DNA of 64,000 nucleotides from Magnetospirillum sulfuroxidans (GTDB lineage: Bacteria > Pseudomonadota > Alphaproteobacteria > Rhodospirillales > Magnetospirillaceae), in contig NZ_JAGTUF010000005.1 in assembly GCF_018224925.1 (NCBI RefSeq), positions 153,578-217,577 on the forward strand, in the 5' to 3' direction. The notes beneath the pieces were generated by a model that saw nothing but the letters and a program-made list of their open reading frames with translations, had not been told where the DNA came from and did not search any database. Below are positions 55,846 through 64,000 of the stretch, piece after piece (the first letter of the stretch is position 1; the number at the start of each line of letters is the position of its first letter). The position numbers and the translations under genes are program-made.

Positions 55846-58800
55846 ATGTCCATCGCCGCGAAGATCACCTTGGAAGACAAATATACCGCCCGAAACGGCC
55901 GTGTCTTCGTCTCGGGCGTCCAAGCCCTGGTGCGCCTGCCCATGCTGCAACGTGACCGTGACCGCGCCCTTGGCCTGAACACCGCCGGCTTCATCTCGGG
56001 CTATCGTGGTTCTCCGCTGTCCGGCCTGGACAAGGAATTGTGGCGGGCGGAAAAGCATCTGGCCGCCCACGACATCCGCTTTCAACCCGGTCTGAACGAG
56101 GATCTGGCCGCCACCGCCATCTGGGGCAGCCAGCAAATCGGCCTGTCCGACGACGCCACGGTCGATGGCGTCTTCGCCTATTGGTACGGCAAGGGACCAG
56201 GACTCGACCGTTCCGCCGATGCCTTCAAGCACGCCAATTCCGCCGGCACCGCCCGCCATGGCGGCGTCTTGGTGTTGGCCGGCGACGATCACGGGGCGCG
56301 CTCGTCAACCATGGCCCACCAATCCGAGCAATTGTTCATGGCCCTGGGGATGCCGGTGCTCAACCCCGCCAATGTTCAGGAATTGCTGGATTACGGTCTG
56401 ATCGGTTGGGCGCTGTCGCGCTATAGCGGCTTGTGGGTGGGGCTAAAGGCCATCACCGAGACGGTGGAAAGTTCGGCCACCATCGACATCGATCCCTGGC
56501 GGGTCAGCATCGTCGCCCCCAGCGATTTCCCCGTGCCCGCCGACGGCCTGTCCATCCGCTGGCCCGATCGCTTCCTGGCGCAAGAAGAACGTCTGCTGCG
56601 CCACAAACTGCCCGCCGCCTTGGCCTTCGCCCGCGCCAATTGCCTGGACCGGGTGGTGGTCGGCGGCCCCTATCGCCGCCTTGGCATCATCACCACCGGA
56701 AAGGCCAGCCAAGATGTGATGCAGGCCCTGGACGATCTGGGCATCGACGGCGCATATGCCGCCGCCATGGGCTTGGCCATCTACAAGGTGGGCATGACCT
56801 GGCCGCTGGAGCCCGATGGGATCCGGGCCTTTTGCCAAGGCCTGGAGGAAGTCGTGGTCATCGAGGAAAAACGCCCGGTGATCGAGGACCAGTTGCGCGC
56901 CCAATTGTACAATTGGCGCGATGACGTCCGCCCGCGCGTGGTCGGCAAGACCGACGAGACCGGCGCCCCGCTGCTGCCCAGCCATGGCGAGCTGAACCCG
57001 GCGTTGCTGGCCCGCATGATCGCCGGCCGGATCGGCCGCTTTTACACCAGCTTGCGGGTCCGGCAGCGGCTGGAATGGCTGGACGCCAAGCAAACCGCCC
57101 TGGCAAGCCTGCCCCAGGGCTTTGCCCGCGTGCCTTATTTCTGCGCCGGCTGCCCGCATAATTCCTCGACCGTCATCCCCGAAGGCAGCCACGCCATGGG
57201 CGGCATCGGCTGCCACATCATGGCCACCTGGATGCCCGAACGGCATACCGAAACCTATACCCAGATGGGCGGCGAAGGCGCCAACTGGATCGGTCAGGCT
57301 CCGTTCACCCAACGCCGTCACATTTTCCAGAATTTGGGCGACGGCACCTATTACCATTCCGGCCTGCTGGCCATCCGCGCCTGTATCGCCGCCCGCGTGC
57401 CCATCACCTATAAAATTCTGTTCAACGACGCCGTCGCCATGACCGGCGGCCAGCCGGTGGACGGACCGATCAGCGTTGCCGCCATCGCCGCCCAGGTCCG
57501 CGCCGAGGGGGTTGATCGCATCGCCATCGTCTCGGACCGCCCCATCGCTTATGCCGACATGCTGCCGCCCGGCGCCACCATCCACCACCGTGATTCCATC
57601 ATCGCCCTGCAACAGGAATTGCGCGCCTGGCCGGGCGTATCGGTGTTGATCCACGACCAGACATGCGCCGCCGAAAAGCGCCGCCGGCGCAAGCGCGGTC
57701 TGATGGAGGACCCGCCCGAGCGCCTGTTCATCAACGAAAAAGTCTGCGAGGGCTGCGGCGATTGCGGCGACAAATCCAATTGCGTCGCCGTGGTGCCGGT
57801 GGAAACCGAATGGGGCCGCAAACGCGCCATCGACCAATCGGCCTGCAACAAGGATTTCAGTTGCGCCAAGGGCTTTTGTCCGGCCTTCGTCTTTGTCTCC
57901 GGCGCTGAATTGAAGCGCGACAAGACCGTGGCCAGCGACAGTTTCGCCGCCCTGCCCGACCCCGTTTTGCCATCCGCGGCCGAACCTTATTCCATCGTCG
58001 TCACCGGGATCGGCGGCACCGGGGTGGTCACCGTCGCCCAGGTGCTGGGCATGGCCGCCCATCTGGACGGCAAAGCCGTCACCAGCCTTGACCAGACCGG
58101 CCTGGCGCAAAAGAACGGCGCCGTCGTCAGCCATCTGCGCCTGTGCGAGCAGCCGTCCAAGCTGTACGCCGCCCGCATCGCCGATGGCGGCGCCCAAGTC
58201 CTGCTGGCCTGCGACATGGTCACCGCCGCCGGTTTCGATACTTTGTCCAAGTTAAAGGCCGGGGACAGCACGGCGGTGGTCAACGACCATCAATCCATGC
58301 CGGCCACCTTTACCCACGCCCCCGATCTGGCCTTTCCTGCGCAATCCATGCGCCAGGCCATCAGCGCCGCCGCCGCCGCCGATTTCATCGACGCCACCCA
58401 ATTGGCCACGGCCTTGCTGGCCGACGCCATCGGCGCCAACCTGTTCATTGTCGGTTATGCATGGCAGCGCGGCCTGCTGCCGTTGTCGTGGGAAGCCATT
58501 CAGACCGCCATAGACCTCAACGGCGCCGCCCCCGATTTCAACAAGCAGGCTTTCCTGTGGGGCCGCCGCGCCGCCCATGACCGCCGCGCAATCGAAGCAT
58601 TGCTGACCCCGCCCGCCCCGATCACCCGTGATTTGGACAGCGCCATCGCCCATCGCGTCGCCGAGTTGCAGGCCTGGGGCAACCATCGTTGGGCCGAACG
58701 TTTCAGCGCTCGCATCGCTCAAATCCGCCACGCCGAGAGCGCGATCACCGCCAGCACTGCCCTGACCGAAGCGGCCGCCCATGCGCTGTTCAAACTGATG

Positions 58801-59247
58801 TCCTATAAGGACGAATACGAGGTGGCGCGGCTGTACAGCGACGGCAGCTTCGCCGCCGCCCTGGCCGATCATTTCCAAGGCTGGCAGCGGATCGAGCCGC
58901 ATCTGGCGCCGCCCTGGTTCGGATCGCGCAAGCATCGCTTCGGTCCGTGGATGCTCAAGCTGATGAAAGGCTTGGCCCAATTAAAGGCAGTGCGCGGCAG
59001 CTGGGCCGACCCCTTCGGCCACACCGCCGAGCGCCGGATGGAACGGGCCTTGATCGGCGAATACGAAGACATTCTTGACCGTCTGCTGGCACGACTGAAC
59101 AAAGACAACCATGCCCTGGCCGTAAGTATTGCCGCAATACCTCAACAAATACGGGGCTTTGGCCCGGTCAAGGCGACAGCAGTGACAAAAGCCCGCGCCG
59201 CCGTCACCGCCGCCCTCGGCGAATATGAAAAACCCCTTGCTGATTGA
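55846..59247 (+). CDS. Fused indolepyruvate ferredoxin oxidoreductase (IorA-IorB)
   Basis: 1133 residues. Oxidatively decarboxylates aryl-2-oxo acids such as indolepyruvate to aryl-acetyl-CoA with ferredoxin. The N-terminal part has the pyrimidine domain (LNTAGFISGYRGSPLSGLD), then the TPP part with GGEGANWIGQAPF and HIFQNLGDGTYYHSG. Iron-sulfur Cys residues are in VCEGCGDCGDKSNCV and ACNKDFSCAKGFC (from about 634). The C-terminal gamma-type domain begins at about 710 (VVTGIGGTGVVTVAQVLG). CAGGAGG precedes the ATG at 55846. Fusion of both subunits is common in alphaproteobacteria. Confidence 0.93.
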   Translation: MSIAAKITLEDKYTARNGRVFVSGVQALVRLPMLQRDRDRALGLNTAGFISGYRGSPLSGLDKELWRAEKHLAAHDIRFQPGLNEDLAATAIWGSQQIGLSDDATVDGVFAYWYGKGPGLDRSADAFKHANSAGTARHGGVLVLAGDDHGARSSTMAHQSEQLFMALGMPVLNPANVQELLDYGLIGWALSRYSGLWVGLKAITETVESSATIDIDPWRVSIVAPSDFPVPADGLSIRWPDRFLAQEERLLRHKLPAALAFARANCLDRVVVGGPYRRLGIITTGKASQDVMQALDDLGIDGAYAAAMGLAIYKVGMTWPLEPDGIRAFCQGLEEVVVIEEKRPVIEDQLRAQLYNWRDDVRPRVVGKTDETGAPLLPSHGELNPALLARMIAGRIGRFYTSLRVRQRLEWLDAKQTALASLPQGFARVPYFCAGCPHNSSTVIPEGSHAMGGIGCHIMATWMPERHTETYTQMGGEGANWIGQAPFTQRRHIFQNLGDGTYYHSGLLAIRACIAARVPITYKILFNDAVAMTGGQPVDGPISVAAIAAQVRAEGVDRIAIVSDRPIAYADMLPPGATIHHRDSIIALQQELRAWPGVSVLIHDQTCAAEKRRRRKRGLMEDPPERLFINEKVCEGCGDCGDKSNCVAVVPVETEWGRKRAIDQSACNKDFSCAKGFCPAFVFVSGAELKRDKTVASDSFAALPDPVLPSAAEPYSIVVTGIGGTGVVTVAQVLGMAAHLDGKAVTSLDQTGLAQKNGAVVSHLRLCEQPSKLYAARIADGGAQVLLACDMVTAAGFDTLSKLKAGDSTAVVNDHQSMPATFTHAPDLAFPAQSMRQAISAAAAADFIDATQLATALLADAIGANLFIVGYAWQRGLLPLSWEAIQTAIDLNGAAPDFNKQAFLWGRRAAHDRRAIEALLTPPAPITRDLDSAIAHRVAELQAWGNHRWAERFSARIAQIRHAESAITASTALTEAAAHALFKLMSYKDEYEVARLYSDGSFAAALADHFQGWQRIEPHLAPPWFGSRKHRFGPWMLKLMKGLAQLKAVRGSWADPFGHTAERRMERALIGEYEDILDRLLARLNKDNHALAVSIAAIPQQIRGFGPVKATAVTKARAAVTAALGEYEKPLAD

Positions 59248-59360
59248 TGACGTTTGCAACAAGCAGGCTTATCCTTCATCTCGTTTACACTTGACCATCA
59301 GGCACAGCCGCGCTTGACTGCCAGAGGGGCAAGCTACACACATGCGGGGGGATCAGCGTC

Positions 59361-62300
59361 ATGGACCAAGTGGGCGAGCCAGCCGGCACCAGCGCCGCCA
59401 TGGAAGCCGAATTGTACGCCGCCCGCGCCGCCCGCGACGCCGCCGACCACGTCAATGCCCTGGCCGCCTATGAGGCGGCGTTGCTGCTGGATTCCGCCCA
59501 CCCCGATGCCCTGGCCGGCAAAGGCGCCATGTTGCGGGCCTTGGGCCGCGACCGCGACGCGCTGCCGGTCTTGCTGCGCGTTCTCGATCTCGACAGCCAC
59601 CACCTGGAAGCACGGCTGGAACTGGCGCTGACCCTGCAAGGATTGGGACGGCCGGACGAAGCCCGCATCATCTTTGCCGCGCTGGTCCGCACCCCCGAGC
59701 CGCCGGCGCGGGCGTGGCACGGCTTGGCCCTGCTGTTATTGGCCGATGGCCATGAAGCCGCGGCGGAATCGGCACTGCGCCGGACCATGGCCCAGGCCCC
59801 CGACCTGATCGAAGCTCGCCTGCAATTGGCCGATCTGCTGGCCCGACGCATGGATCTGTCCGCCGCCACCGATCTGTATCACGATATTTTGGCCATGGAT
59901 TGCGACAATGCCGCCGCCCTGACCGGGTTGGGCCAGGCGCTGATCGGCCTGGGCCGTCTGGACGAAGCCCAAGACCAGTTGGAACGTTCCCTGGCGATCA
60001 TCCCCGACAATCCCCACGCCCATCTTGGCCGGGCCCGCCTCAATCTGCTGGGCGGCCATCTGCAAGGCGCCTGGGATGATCTGGAATGGCGCTGGCGGGC
60101 AGAGGGCCGCAAACGCCCGGAACCGCCGGGGCAAAGCTGGAATGGCGACGACGATCTGGCCGGCCGCACCATCTTGCTGTGGGCCGAACAAGGACTGGCC
60201 GAGATCATCCATCTGCTGCGCTATGTCCGCGAAATCGGCCAGCGGGCCGGCAAGGTCATCTTGGGCGTGCCGCAACCGCTGGTGCCGTTGGCCAAGGGAC
60301 TGGACCGGGTTTTCGCGGTAATCGCCTCGGGCCAGCCCTTGCCGCGCGGGATCAAGGTCGATTACAACGCCTCGTTCAACGATCTGCCGCGCCTGTTCGG
60401 CACCTCGCTGGCCGGCATCCCCCCCGCGCCCTATCTTGCGCCGCCGCCGGGCCATTGCGTTCCGGTCGTGGCGCCGCCATCCGCCTTGTTGAAAGTGGGG
60501 CTGGCCTGGGCCGGCCCCCGCGCCGGCTGGAGCATTCCCTTTCCGCAGGTGATGGCCCTGTTCGGACATCCCGGCGCCGCCTTTTTCGGCCTGCAACTGG
60601 GCAACCGGGCCCAAGACGTGGCGCAGCTCGCCCATCCCGGTCTGATTACCGACCTGTCGCCAACCATTTCCAATTACGGCGATCTGGCCGGCCGCATCGC
60701 CGAAATGGATCTGATCATTACCGTCGATGGCGCCGTCGCCCATCTGGCCGGCGCTTTGGGAAAACCGGTCTGGGTCTTGCTGCCCGTCGCCGCCGATTGG
60801 CGGTGGATGCGCGGCCGCGACGATTCGCCCTGGTACGGCACCGCCCGATTGTTCCGGCAAAGCCGGGCCGGCGATTGGACCGCAACCATCAGCCAAGTGA
60901 TGGCGGCGCTGGACGACAAACTGGCCGGCGAAAACGCCCGCCGCCAAAGCATGGCCCTGGCGCAAAGCGGCGAACGGGCGGCCCAGCGCGCCTTTTTGTC
61001 GACCCATTTGACCGCCGGCGACCTGTATGTCGATATCGGCTGCGGCGCCGACGGCACCCATGTGCTGGATACCGCCAGCCAGGAATTGGACGACATCCGG
61101 GTGTTGGCCGTCGACGCCCGCCCTGGCGAAGCCGACATCTTGGAAGATACCGTGGCCATTTCCGGCCTCTCCGACATCGTCACCGTCGAACGGGTCGCCA
61201 TCGGCGCCGTATCGGCGCCGGTGACTGTCGCCGGCCGCAAACGTTCGGGCCGCGCCGTCTTTGCCTTGCCGACCTGGGTCAAGGCCGGGCAGCAATGTCT
61301 GCCGCTGGCCGACATGCTGGACCGCCACCCGGACCTGCGTGGCCGCCGCTTGGTGCTGCGCCTGGGGGCCAAGGGGGAAGAAGCCGCCATCTTGGCCGGT
61401 CTGGGATCGTACCTGCCGGCAATCATCGTTTTTCGCCATGCTGACGGCGGCGGCGCCGCCGCTCTGTTGAGCGAACGTGGCTATAAGCTGTTCGAATTCC
61501 CTGGCGCCATCGCCGCCGGTCCGGTGCGCCCGTTCAGCGGCGGCGCCGCCACGGTGCTGGCCGTGGCGCCGGACGTCGCGGTATCGGCGCTTTACGGCGA
61601 TGCCGGCGACCCCACCTCACCAGCCAGCATGGCCAAGGCGTCAGCTCTGGCCGCCCGTCTGGCCGCCCAGGGCAATGCCGAACTGGCCAAGGGCCAGGCC
61701 AATCGCGCCGGCGCCACCTTTGCCCGCGCTTTGGCTCAAGATCCCGGCAATGTGGATGCCAACGCCAATTTGGGCGGATTGCTGCGCCGCATCGGTCGCG
61801 CCGATGCCGCCGCCGCCTGCTGGCGTCGCGCCCTGGCTGCCGGTGGCCCGCCCATGGTGCGGGCCAATCTGGCGAATGTCTTGCGGGAAAGCGGCCATCT
61901 GGAAGCGTCGGAAGCCACCTTCCTGCACGCCTTGACCACCATGCCCGACAACCCGGACCTGCTCTACGCCTTTGGCCTGCTGGAACGCGAACGCGGCCGG
62001 CCCAAGGAAGCCTTGGGCCTGTTCGAAAAGGCCGAAACCTTGCGCCCCGGCACCGTGCCCGGCGGCGAATTGGCCAGCGCCTTGCTGAAATCAGGCAATT
62101 TGGCCCGTGGCATGGCCGAAATGAGCCGTCGTCGTCCGGTTATGTTGCCGCCGGTGGACGCCAGCGAATGGGATGGCGGCCGCTTACAGGCGCGGACCAT
62201 TTTGGTGCGCGACGAAAACGACGCCATCGACACCATCATGCTGTCGCGCTACATCCCCATGGTCGCCCTCCAGGGCGGGCTGGTGACGGTGGAATGCGTG

Positions 62301-62975
62301 CCGGAAGTGGCCCCCCTCCTGGCCGGACTGGCCGGGGTCGAACGGGTGATCGCCCGTGGCGAGCCCATCCCCGCCATGGACGCCACCGTGCGCCTGCTCG
62401 ACGTGCCGCGCCTGCTGGGCACCACCTCGCGCACCACACCGCCGCGCAACGTGCCCTATCTGCATTTGCCCGAAGGCATGCTGCCGTTCCGCTTTCCCGG
62501 TGATCACCGTTTGCATGTGGGGCTGTCGTGGACCGGCAGCCGCCCCCGTGATCGCGGCGTCCCGCTCCCGGTGCTGATGCGTCTGGCGGCCGAGCCGGGG
62601 ATTGATCTGGTCAGTCTGCAACGCGGCGACCGCGTCGCCGATCTGGTCGCCAGCGGCAATCGCTTGTTTGTCGAGGAAATGGGCACTCAATGCCGCGACC
62701 TCGGGCAATTGGCTTCAATCATCGCCGGTCTGGACCTGATCGTCACCGCCGACACGGTGGAAGCCCATCTGGCCGGCGCCCTGGGTAAGCCGGTCTGGGT
62801 GTTGTTGCCCCTGGGCAATGATTGGCGCTGGGTCGACGAACGCGACGACAGCGTTTGGTACCCGACCATGCGGGTGTTCCGTCAATCCCCCGACGGCAGT
62901 TGGACCCGCGCCATCACCCGCGTCAGCGAAGCCATGGCCGCCATGGCCGCCGGCAAGCGCAGCCGCGCCCATTAA
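59361..62975 (+). CDS. Duplicated TPR / glycosyltransferase-like protein with central FkbM-like domain
   Basis: 1204 residues. Order: TPR repeats (about 20-235), a GT-B-like C-terminal half (about 240-535, with KVGLAWAGPRAG and DLIITVDGAVAHLAGALGKP), an FkbM methyltransferase-like domain (about 545-750, with YVDIGCGADGTHVLD at 555-570), a second set of TPRs (about 755-905) and a second GT-B-like half (about 930-1195, with HVGLSWTGSRPRDR and DLIVTADTVEAHLAGALGKP). The two GT-like halves share VWVLLP, DWRW and VFRQS-type strings, so they arose by internal duplication. Each resembles glycosyltransferase 9/41-type domains seen in flagellin or surface glycosylation proteins. Activity unproven; the methyltransferase-like part lacks clear later motifs. 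Confidence 0.82.
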   Translation: MDQVGEPAGTSAAMEAELYAARAARDAADHVNALAAYEAALLLDSAHPDALAGKGAMLRALGRDRDALPVLLRVLDLDSHHLEARLELALTLQGLGRPDEARIIFAALVRTPEPPARAWHGLALLLLADGHEAAAESALRRTMAQAPDLIEARLQLADLLARRMDLSAATDLYHDILAMDCDNAAALTGLGQALIGLGRLDEAQDQLERSLAIIPDNPHAHLGRARLNLLGGHLQGAWDDLEWRWRAEGRKRPEPPGQSWNGDDDLAGRTILLWAEQGLAEIIHLLRYVREIGQRAGKVILGVPQPLVPLAKGLDRVFAVIASGQPLPRGIKVDYNASFNDLPRLFGTSLAGIPPAPYLAPPPGHCVPVVAPPSALLKVGLAWAGPRAGWSIPFPQVMALFGHPGAAFFGLQLGNRAQDVAQLAHPGLITDLSPTISNYGDLAGRIAEMDLIITVDGAVAHLAGALGKPVWVLLPVAADWRWMRGRDDSPWYGTARLFRQSRAGDWTATISQVMAALDDKLAGENARRQSMALAQSGERAAQRAFLSTHLTAGDLYVDIGCGADGTHVLDTASQELDDIRVLAVDARPGEADILEDTVAISGLSDIVTVERVAIGAVSAPVTVAGRKRSGRAVFALPTWVKAGQQCLPLADMLDRHPDLRGRRLVLRLGAKGEEAAILAGLGSYLPAIIVFRHADGGGAAALLSERGYKLFEFPGAIAAGPVRPFSGGAATVLAVAPDVAVSALYGDAGDPTSPASMAKASALAARLAAQGNAELAKGQANRAGATFARALAQDPGNVDANANLGGLLRRIGRADAAAACWRRALAAGGPPMVRANLANVLRESGHLEASEATFLHALTTMPDNPDLLYAFGLLERERGRPKEALGLFEKAETLRPGTVPGGELASALLKSGNLARGMAEMSRRRPVMLPPVDASEWDGGRLQARTILVRDENDAIDTIMLSRYIPMVALQGGLVTVECVPEVAPLLAGLAGVERVIARGEPIPAMDATVRLLDVPRLLGTTSRTTPPRNVPYLHLPEGMLPFRFPGDHRLHVGLSWTGSRPRDRGVPLPVLMRLAAEPGIDLVSLQRGDRVADLVASGNRLFVEEMGTQCRDLGQLASIIAGLDLIVTADTVEAHLAGALGKPVWVLLPLGNDWRWVDERDDSVWYPTMRVFRQSPDGSWTRAITRVSEAMAAMAAGKRSRAH

Positions 62976-63272
62976 ACGACAAAAACCGCATTTTCGTCAG
63001 GCCGGAGATTTTAAAGACCAGTTGTATGGTGACGCGATAGTGTCATACCAAAATGATACCAACCCATTGTTTTTTCTTCACGCCGAGAAATCACGACACG
63101 GTTAATATTTCATACTGGAACTGCCGGGCCTGTTGGCTCGGCGGTTCGCCGTGATGCGATAGTATCATACCGACCAGCGAGAGGCTGGGCCGACACAGCC
63201 CAGAGTCTGAGAACCGCAACTCAACTGCTCTACATCAGCCATTGGTAATGCTAATCGGGGAATCACCTGACA
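62976..63272. other. Non-coding stretch with repeats between the TPR gene and the tnsA remnant
   Basis: 297 bp with no gene seen. It contains one copy of the 120-bp repeat block (63023-63140), a further TCATAC-type repeat (63151-63171) and a small hairpin CTGGGC/GCCCAG near 63187-63205. The sequence downstream of the tnsA stop does not continue the TnsA reading frame. Confidence 0.6.
63023..63140. repeat. Repeat block 1 with TCATAC boxes
   Basis: It begins TGTATGGTGA and ends CCTGTTGGCTCG, and matches 63805-63920 at roughly three quarters of positions. Inside are two boxes ending in TCATAC: 63029-63049 and 63097-63120 (GGTTAATATTTCATACTGGA). A further box at 63151-63171 repeats the first almost exactly. 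Confidence 0.8.
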
Positions 63273-63668
63273 TCAGGCTTCCTGGTACAACTTACCGCCA
63301 CGGAGCAGATCTACAAGGAAATCGGTGGACATCACCAATGGCGTCTTGCTGGACGTGTCGGTCGAGTGGCGGATTCCCAGCTCATCGGCGATACGGCGAG
63401 TCTCGCACCGTTCCAGGGGGAACTGCTCGCGGATGTCCGTAACGTCGTCACACCAGTCAAGATGCATGAACAAACGCCATCCGATGTCCGAGAGGAAATG
63501 ATGGATGCGACCGGTTTTATAACCGACCACTCGATGGGAGCGCCCCCTGGACGCGACATCATAAATCGCCAGCCAGGGCCGATAATCAGCCCCCCGTCCC
63601 TGGCCTCGTCCCTCCTTGTACAGGCGGGTGATCTTGTCTTCATCAACGGACCATCGCCGGTACGCCAT
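63273..63668 (-). pseudogene. tnsA: Truncated tnsA, Tn7-like transposon endonuclease
   Basis: 131 residues from the ATG at 63668, which follows GGAGG; an in-frame GTG at 63719 is less likely. The sequence closely follows Tn7 TnsA as I recall it: KEGRGQGRGADYRPWLA, GRSHRVVGYKTGRIHHFLSD, DIREQFPLE, and VMSTDFLVD. TnsA cuts the 5' transposon ends. The family length is about 270 residues, and this copy stops just after the Asp114-equivalent, so the Gln/Lys pair of the active site (130/132 in Tn7) is missing. The position of catalytic Glu63 appears to be Gly (SDIGWRLF). tnsB, tnsC and tnsD are absent, so it is a dead remnant. Confidence 0.85.
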
Positions 63669-63732
63669 GACGGAGGCCTCCGCGAACGGGACTTCCTCCA
63701 CGATACGCCGATCAATCACCGACGCAAGAGCT

Positions 63733-63801
63733 AGGATGACGCTCTTTTATCCAGGATGATAGTTTATTATCAAGGATGAGACTTTATTATCTGCAATCAC
63801 A
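63733..63801 (-). mobile_element. Tn7-like transposon end with three tandem TnsB-site candidates
   Basis: Three 20-bp direct repeats at 63733-63752, 63753-63772 and 63773-63792 each start AGGATGA on the plus strand. On the minus strand they read GATAATAAAGTCTCATCCT and variants, which resembles the TnsB site of Tn7 (GACAATAAAGTCTTAAACT, from memory). The minus strand opens with TGTGATTGCA at 63801, giving the TGT terminus expected of Tn7-like ends. The distance and orientation to tnsA are those of the Tn7 right end. The other transposon end was not found. A 5-bp target duplication, if kept, would be 63802-63806. Confidence 0.75.
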
Positions 63802-63804
63802 ACC

Positions 63805-63920
63805 TGTATGGTGAGGCAATTGTTTCATACTGAAATAGCACCAAGTCATTGATTTTTCGTCACGCTGAAAATTCACGACATGGTTAATGTTTCATACTGG
63901 AAACGCTGGACCTGTTGGCC
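63805..63920. repeat. Repeat block 2 with TCATAC boxes
   Basis: Diverged direct copy of 63023-63140, starting TGTATGGTGA just outside the Tn7-like terminus and ending CCTGTTGGCC at the IS630-type end. Boxes at 63811-63832 and 63879-63900 (GGTTAATGTTTCATACTGG) correspond to those of block 1. Confidence 0.8.
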
Positions 63921-63922
63921 TA

Positions 63923-64000
63923 GAGCATTTTCCGCTCAATCACGGTCATATCCGGCAGCGGCGAAGAAGTTCTCGCACTCGGCAGGGGTGAAGGCGTCTA
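63923..64000 (-). mobile_element. End of an IS630-family insertion sequence, cut by the window
   Basis: The terminal sequence GAGCATTTTCCGCTC begins at 63923, directly after a TA dinucleotide (63921-63922), the target that IS630 elements duplicate. The 3' end of a transposase gene lies just inside. Confidence 0.65.
63936..64000 (-). CDS. IS630-family transposase, C-terminal end only
   Basis: The minus strand from 63998 reads DAFTPAECENFFAAAGYDRD then stop. The pattern TPAEC-x-N-F/Y-F-x-x-x-GY is the usual C-terminus of alphaproteobacterial IS630 transposases. The rest of the gene is beyond the window. Confidence 0.7.
   Translation of the reverse strand, partial: DAFTPAECENFFAAAGYDRD

Noticed and set aside
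63366..63734. Plus-strand ORF of 122 codons over the tnsA remnant
   Set aside because: Antisense to a frame that matches TnsA closely.

Overview
The window looks like chromosomal DNA of a high-GC alphaproteobacterium of the Rhodospirillales, most likely Magnetospirillum or a close relative. The reasons are a form II RuBisCO beside phosphoribulokinase, a three-gene proton-translocating transhydrogenase (pntAa-pntAb-pntB), a COQ9-family gene divergent from rpsU, a fused indolepyruvate ferredoxin oxidoreductase, and many PAS/Cache sensor kinases. This assignment is inference from gene content. No rRNA or tRNA gene was found.

Layout. 1-4.3 kb: two sensor kinases, the first cut by the window edge. 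4.4-8.3 kb: hemN, cbbM and the phosphoribulokinase gene. 8.5-16.6 kb: a DUF2087-type protein, a tandem array of six hairpins (9.15-9.41 kb), then a signalling block with a Cache kinase divergent from an OmpR-type regulator and a three-gene kinase/receiver/hybrid-kinase operon. 16.6-21.3 kb: a Nudix hydrolase, a fused phosphotransferase/ATPase, a universal stress protein, a TrmN6-like methyltransferase and a polyprenyl diphosphate synthase. 21.3-27.3 kb: a toxin-like orphan with a PPPTKFG motif, a PhyH dioxygenase, an orphan periplasmic binding protein, a hemerythrin, a Cys-rich small ORF, an M48 protease and a DUF2892 protein. 27.4-31.5 kb: an RND efflux pair.

31.5-33.9 kb is a striking AT-rich islet holding one large P-loop NTPase, probably acquired horizontally. 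It is the best candidate here for an undescribed (possibly defence) system. 33.9-38.4 kb: a metallo-beta-lactamase-fold protein, a flavoprotein, COQ9, rpsU and a soluble MCP-like protein with a C-terminal sensor. 38.4-44.5 kb: a 993-residue multi-PAS kinase and the pnt operon. 44.9-49.3 kb: an apparent second-messenger module with a CHASE2 adenylate cyclase, an OmpA lipoprotein, a FecR-domain protein and a pseudokinase-like protein with a cyclic-nucleotide-binding domain. 49.4-59.2 kb: oligoendopeptidase F, acyl-CoA ligase, a TauE-type permease with a divergent LysR regulator, a UDP-sugar epimerase and the indolepyruvate oxidoreductase. 59.4-63.0 kb: a 1204-residue protein in which a TPR plus glycosyltransferase-like module occurs twice around an FkbM-like domain.

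The last kilobase is mobile-element debris: a truncated tnsA, directly behind a Tn7-like transposon end with three tandem putative TnsB sites, lies between two diverged copies of a roughly 120-bp repeat, followed by the terminus of an IS630-family element.

Functional threads are carbon fixation and redox poise (cbbM/prk, pnt, hemN), very dense phospho-relay signalling, a probable cAMP circuit tied to the envelope, and several hitchhiking elements at the AT-rich islet and the right edge.
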